64,000 nt of DNA from Polyporus tsugae. Taxonomy: Eukaryota; Basidiomycota; Agaricomycetes; Polyporales; Polyporaceae. The stretch covers positions 2,232,001 through 2,296,000 of the forward strand of contig JAHRBS010000009.1 in assembly GCA_024305745.1 (NCBI GenBank), in the 5' to 3' direction. Shown here one piece after another: positions 59,461 to 64,000 of this stretch. The position numbers were made by a program, and so were the translations under genes. A model generated the notes under the pieces. That model saw nothing but the letters and a program-made list of their open reading frames with translations. It did no database searches and was not told where the DNA came from. Each line of letters starts with the position of its first letter. Positions within the stretch are counted from its first letter, which is position 1.

Positions 59461-61474
59461 AGTCGTGGATTAGGGCGGAAGAAACCATGCAAAGTGAGTA
59501 GATGTAGATTAGCGAGAGGAGTCGAGAGTGCGCGGTGGCAGAGATTAGATGCGGTGTCGCGAGGAGGACGATGGCAGCGTGCAGGGGACAGCACGGCGAG
59601 CTGAACACGGGCTGCTTGGTGCCACTGCTGCTGGGGGGCCTTGAACGCGAGGGCCTCGTGTTATGACGGCGGGCTGCCTCGTGTCGAGCGAGCAGTGGGA
59701 GACGACCGTCACGACGCGCAAAGAACTTCCACGCACGAGCGCGTACCAACCCAACCACTCACCAGTTTTGGAATCCCCGTGCCTTGCCCTGCCGTGGGGC
59801 CCGCGGGGGCCGGGATTTGCTTCCGCGTTTCCACGCTGGTCGCCAAATCCCTCCGCGGCGGCGCTTGCTGCACTTGCACGACGGTGTGTTGAGATGAAGT
59901 AACGAGTGTGAGCTTTTCTCAAACAGGGAGCGGCGGTATGACGAGCGATGAGCGGGTCAAGGTAGTAGTGGTAAATGGGCAAGAAAAAGGTGAGCCTGTC
60001 TGCGCCTGCGGAGCCTTCTGCGTTGCCATGTCAATGACGCTTCAGTATTTCGCACAACAGGGCTCATTATTGACGCGTTGTATGGCGCTGTGGGCGCAAG
60101 CGACACGCACCGACCCATATCAAATGTGACGATGTCCATTCGAAGTCAGAAGGTGAGTAACGGTCCCAGTCAATACGCAGGACGTGTGTAGTCTGAGCCT
60201 CGTCATCAGACGTATTAGAACCCACAGAAAAAAGGGTTAGGAGACAGGAAAGACGGAGGGGTTGAGCGATAATGATGCATGGTAACCTAGATCCATGTAC
60301 CCCCACAACAGCGAACAACCAAAACCATAGCGAAGAAACTGCCGGATGTCTGTCAGTCCACACAACATTGCCGCAGACAAGGAAGCCTTGCCATTGCGCG
60401 ACTCATTCTGCAGGTGCACTGTACGCCCCCTGAGGATTGTGTCCGAGCTAAATATAAGCCTACCGAGGCGTCGTGCGCCGCCCAGCCATGATCATTCTAC
60501 TATGAAAACGTGGAGCATTTGAGTTTCTTGCCCCGCTCTGCCGCCTGGTTCATGCGCGCCGTTCACTCATTGTCGCAGAGTTCTTCGAGGATGGCGATAA
60601 CGTAGGGATCATCAGCCGGAATTCCGGTACTTAAATGACCTGCCTGGTCGCTCATGGACAGCGAGTCCGCCACCTGCGACTTGAGTGAGGTAGTAAGTAT
60701 GTATTGTTACCTGCCAAGCTATTTTCCATAGCGTAGTTGGTTCAATATTACATGTTCTCCCTTCCCCGAGACGCAGACGAACTGGCCAGGGATTCGAGAC
60801 TTGTACAGCGCCTTGCAAAACGATAGCTCGCGCTGCACCCTCTTCCTCAGGAATTTTCCAGGTCGGACGCCCTTAGGCGCCCCAGCGTGTACTCAAGTAT
60901 ACGACTTTTCACTTTAACGACCCCCTTTGAGGACGAGAAACTGCTAGGCAAACTTCTCAGGGTTGTACGGTGGAAGCTCGGTGGTAGAGAACATGAATAT
61001 ATATCCGTACCTATGGCGGACACATCTATGATAAACGGAGAGCGGGCCCTCGAGCGCGGTCACTCGGAGCACGGTGGGGGCTACTGCCTAGATTGGGGCG
61101 TCGGGCCTCGAAGTTTCCTGAGCAAGGTTGTGGAGCGCGAGCTAAGTATCGTTTTCCAAGGCGCTGTAAGTATGCTGACAACGACGAGGGCCGGGGCAAG
61201 TCGGAGCAGTGTTGGGGACAGTCGCCATAATTAAGGGGGGGGAGATCCCGCCGCTAGTATATAAGTCTGACCCACTTCTGACCCCCGCTCTGATCGAGGA
61301 CACTAATCGTCGCGCGCCCACTCGGCGCTTGCGTGGCAGGTTCAGACTCCGCCACCTGCTACATACGCAAGCGCTGGGGAGGCGCGGGACGAAATGAGCG
61401 CGACGACCTACATACTTATCAGAAACGATCGACGGAGACTAGCGACGGACCCCTGTTTCCCGATGCATGTACTC
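59461..61474. other. Intergenic, no supportable gene
   Basis: Promoter side of the membrane-protein gene on the left. A plus frame at 60887-61234 (115 codons) and smaller ones elsewhere have no recognisable content. Nothing like a tRNA or transposon terminus was found. Confidence 0.4.
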
Positions 61475-61551
61475 CCGCCAATGTCGCTCAATAAAGCTCT
61501 CAGACATCCTGGTTGGATCCCGCTCTCATCCTCCGTGTCCCCCCATCCATC

Positions 61552-63221
61552 ATGGCGGCACCTACGATTAGCGATGCAAGTTCACTCGGTCTCGCCCAAA
61601 CGCTCAGCTCGACTCTGGTGGACGACCAAATCATCATCATTTTATCGTCGATGTTCTTCGGTACGCAGCCGGTCATTGCCAATGCTAGTCGTTGGACTTA
61701 TATGAGCCCTCACAGGCGTATTGACGATGCTGATTGTGGCCTCCACGTACATCCTAATGTAAGATAACCTCGCTCCCTGCGTTACTCTGCCATTGAAAGA
61801 CCATTGCTCCCCAGTTTGCACGGCTTGGAGCGGCTAGCGGTCAGGCTATTGCTCGTCAGTACGATCGCGCTCTACGTCTCCTCCACCGTGTACTGGGCGG
61901 TACTGCTGGAATTCTCCATCAACACAAGCAAACTCCTTGTCAGCGCGGTCAACCAACTCGGGACCTCATCCTCTTCCGAGGCGGGGCTTTCGATCGGCTT
62001 GTCGGAGGCTGCTCGCGCTTGTGTCTTGACTGCGGCATTCACGGTGAATGTGAGTGGTGCCCCTTCTCGTCGTGTTGGTTTGTGCTTTCTCATTCCTCTG
62101 GCCCTCGATCTCAGGTGTGCATCGGGGACGCAGTCGTGTGGTGGCGCGCACGGATGCTCTACCCTGGAAACAAAAAGATCCGTCACGTCTGCTGTGCCCT
62201 CCTCTCCAGCACCTTCGGTACGCATCCTCCCTGCGCACTCGCAATATCAGTTTGTGAGGTTCGTTCTAGTACTCGGAATCGTGTCGACGCGACGATCAGT
62301 CTTTGTGGAGAACACGCCCGGGACCATCCCGATGGTTTACAGCAGAGACCCGTTCGGGACCGCGGCCATCGCGTTGTCGCTCGCGACGAACGTCTTCTCA
62401 ACCGCGCTGATTGGGTACAAGACGTGGTGCGTACAAGCTCCTGCACAACGCCTTCGGTTCCGCACGATGCACGCCATCGAGTCGCTGATGATTGTATGTG
62501 CAGGCAGCACAGGCAGTTCCTGCGCAAACATCTCGGCGGTGGAGGGAGCAGCACGCAAGTTCTCAAGATCATGGCGTTGCTGGTGGAATCGGGGATGATA
62601 TACTGTCTCGTTTGGGTACGCTCCACAGTCGCTCTTTGAGGCAATGTGCAACGCTAATCGACTTCATGATCCAGGTGGAATTCCTCGTCTACCACGTCGT
62701 CGTCGACATGAAGCCGGACACCAACGGGGGCCGGTGGCGCGTAGCATCGATCTACCACGAAGCCTGCGTCGCCCCCATCGTCGTACGTTCGCCCTTTCCC
62801 CATCCGTCGCACGAGCGGCGCGCTGACCCCGCTTTCCTTCTGCCTTCCACAGGCTATCTACCCCATGGTCATCGTCGTTCTCGTCGCGCTCAACCAATCC
62901 CAGCTCGAGCACGGCCTCACGAACAGCCAGCTACTGGACCGCCGTTCGCTCTCGACCTGGGCCGTCGCCTCGCGCTCGTACGCACACACCGCGTCCACTC
63001 GTGTCTGGACGCGCGCCAGCGGCCTTGGCGGGTGCCCCATCTCCTCCGCGGGCACGCGCGTCGGGGACGAAGAGACCGTACACCAGGAGGGCATCGTCGA
63101 GACGCGGTCGAGCATGGAGTCAGATTCCTTTGCGCGACAGCTGAAAGGGGAACAGGATGCAGACGATGGGGAATCCGCGGTGGAGACGATCAAACTTCCG
63201 ACGCTGTCGCACGGGAAATAA
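61552..63221 (+). CDS. Basidiomycete seven-helix membrane protein, intact copy
   Basis: Eight exons, frame-checked, 411 aa: 61552-61660, 61716-61758, 61815-62049, 62115-62217, 62270-62426, 62504-62615, 62675-62782, 62853-63221. Hydrophobic helices in order: IIIILSSMFFG joined to VLTMLIVASTYILI, LAVRLLLVSTIALYVSSTVY, ARACVLTAAFTVN then the VCIGDAVVWWRARMLYPG loop, VCCALLSSTF, AAIALSLATNVFSTALIGYKTW, VLKIMALLVESGMIYCLVW and AIYPMVIVVLVALN, followed by a hydrophilic tail. This pattern matches a large Agaricomycete family of receptor-like seven-helix proteins of unknown ligand. The inverted copy at 35039-36736 is dead, so this is the functional one of the pair. Start chosen at ATG 61552, conserved in the dead copy. 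Confidence 0.85.
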
Positions 63222-63599
63222 TGAGTGCGGGAAGCTCTCCCTCAAGGAGGGTGGAATGCGCTGTACGAATACTAATAGGCCTTGGTTTAGAAGTGTAATG
63301 TATGTTAATAATTGTCAAGTACACTAGTACTCGCTCCGTCCGGCCCAGAAACGATGTCGATTTGTGCCGAGGAGGACAGGACAGTCACGCAAACACACCC
63401 TTTGTACGGGGGATGGGTATGTACGTTGGAAAGCTTGCGTCAGCGCTTTCAGGCCACATAGTTGCATAAATTATTGCCCACAAAGCTCATTGCCTCGCAC
63501 TTCGTGCTCGTTACAGCTCTTGATAATTTGATTCTCCCACCATCCTGCTGAAGACAAACTACAGGACTGAAACATTATAAATCGTCATGATACATGCAT

Positions 63600-64000
63600 G
63601 TTCAAGTTCCTGCTTCAGCTCTTCTACTGTAGGATCCGACTCGGAGTACTCCGAGTTAACTGTCGACGCGAGACACCCTTCGGACTTCCACCAGTTCGTC
63701 AACGTTTACTCACCTTGGCCACGGCCCGGTCCCGTTTCTGCCACACTCTCAGGCTCTCTTCCTCCTCATTCTCGTCCAAGCTAACCCACGCAGGCTCAGC
63801 CGCTCCGTGCAATCTAAAATGTCTTTGACACATGCGTGATATAGGGCTTGGGACGCGTACGATCAAGTTCAGACTAGTCACGAACTCCAGCTTGGGTTCC
63901 GACAGGACAACCCCCTTGTCCCTACGGAATCAGAAGCAAGTGCGTACTTACTTACTTAGTGGCCCGTACACCGCCGTGATTTGCATGTTCACCGCCCGGA
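63600..64000 (-). pseudogene. F-box/LRR 3' fragment, runs off the window
   Basis: Minus-strand counterpart of 34109-34410: ends of the F-box/LRR gene (AVNMQITAVYG, a GRGQGE-like C terminus). Differs from its partner by an inserted AAGTAAGTAAGTA repeat after the GTGTACGGG site (63945-63960), which disrupts the frame. Confidence 0.65.

Larger units (their letters stand above)
61475..64000 (-). repeat. Inverted segmental duplication Y' (partner 34109-36925), truncated by window end
   Basis: Contains the intact seven-helix gene, spacer 63222-63590 (no gene) and part of an F-box/LRR fragment. Spacer landmarks shared with Y include TAATAATTGTCAAGTACACTAG (trimmed: AATTGTCAAGTACACTAG) and CGTCCGGCCCAGAAACGATG. 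Confidence 0.85.

Overview
The window looks like nuclear DNA of a filamentous basidiomycete (Agaricomycetes, possibly Polyporales). The grounds are many short GT-AG introns of 40-75 nt, F-box/LRR genes in numbers typical of that group, a multi-exon cytochrome P450, DUF6533-type and other seven-helix membrane proteins restricted to basidiomycetes, and small GPI-anchored 8-cysteine proteins. I see no bacterial operon, rRNA, tRNA, CRISPR array or reverse-transcriptase/transposase ORF. Exon models marked 'frame-checked' were built by hand: splice phases agree and the coding length divides by three.

Layout. 1-3.5 kb has no gene I can support. 3.5-8.8 kb (minus) is an 8-exon Fab1/PIKfyve-like lipid kinase without a recognisable FYVE domain. 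9.4-14.5 kb (plus) is a tandem array of three CFEM-like GPI-anchored secreted proteins. 15.2-18.7 kb holds an intact F-box gene and a frameshifted F-box pseudogene. 19.2-20.3 kb is a decayed DUF6533-type membrane gene. 21.3-23.5 kb (minus) is an intact 10-exon cytochrome P450. 24-49 kb is a duplication mosaic: an unidentified ~1.4 kb inverted repeat (two copies), two kinase-like genes (one broken, both lacking key catalytic residues), three intact F-box/LRR genes, several F-box fragments, a dead seven-helix gene, a truncated copy of the third GPI-protein gene and a second DUF6533-type gene. 51-59.5 kb (minus) is single-copy and stable in character: a 998-aa coiled-coil/disordered protein and a 1111-aa multi-pass membrane protein. 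61.5-64 kb is an inverted duplicate of the 34-37 kb block and carries the intact version of the seven-helix gene.

How it fits together. Two modes coexist. The lipid kinase, P450 and the two large minus-strand genes look conserved and housekeeping or metabolic. The rest is a birth-and-death region: F-box/LRR genes, receptor-like membrane genes, small secreted proteins and kinase-like genes have been copied in direct and inverted orientation, some copies intact and others truncated or frameshifted. The duplicated segments account for much of the 24-49 kb and 61-64 kb intervals. I found no clear new multi-gene system; the best candidates for follow-up are the duplication architecture itself, the catalytically dead kinase-like pair, the unidentified inverted repeat and a recurrent 14-bp near-palindrome.
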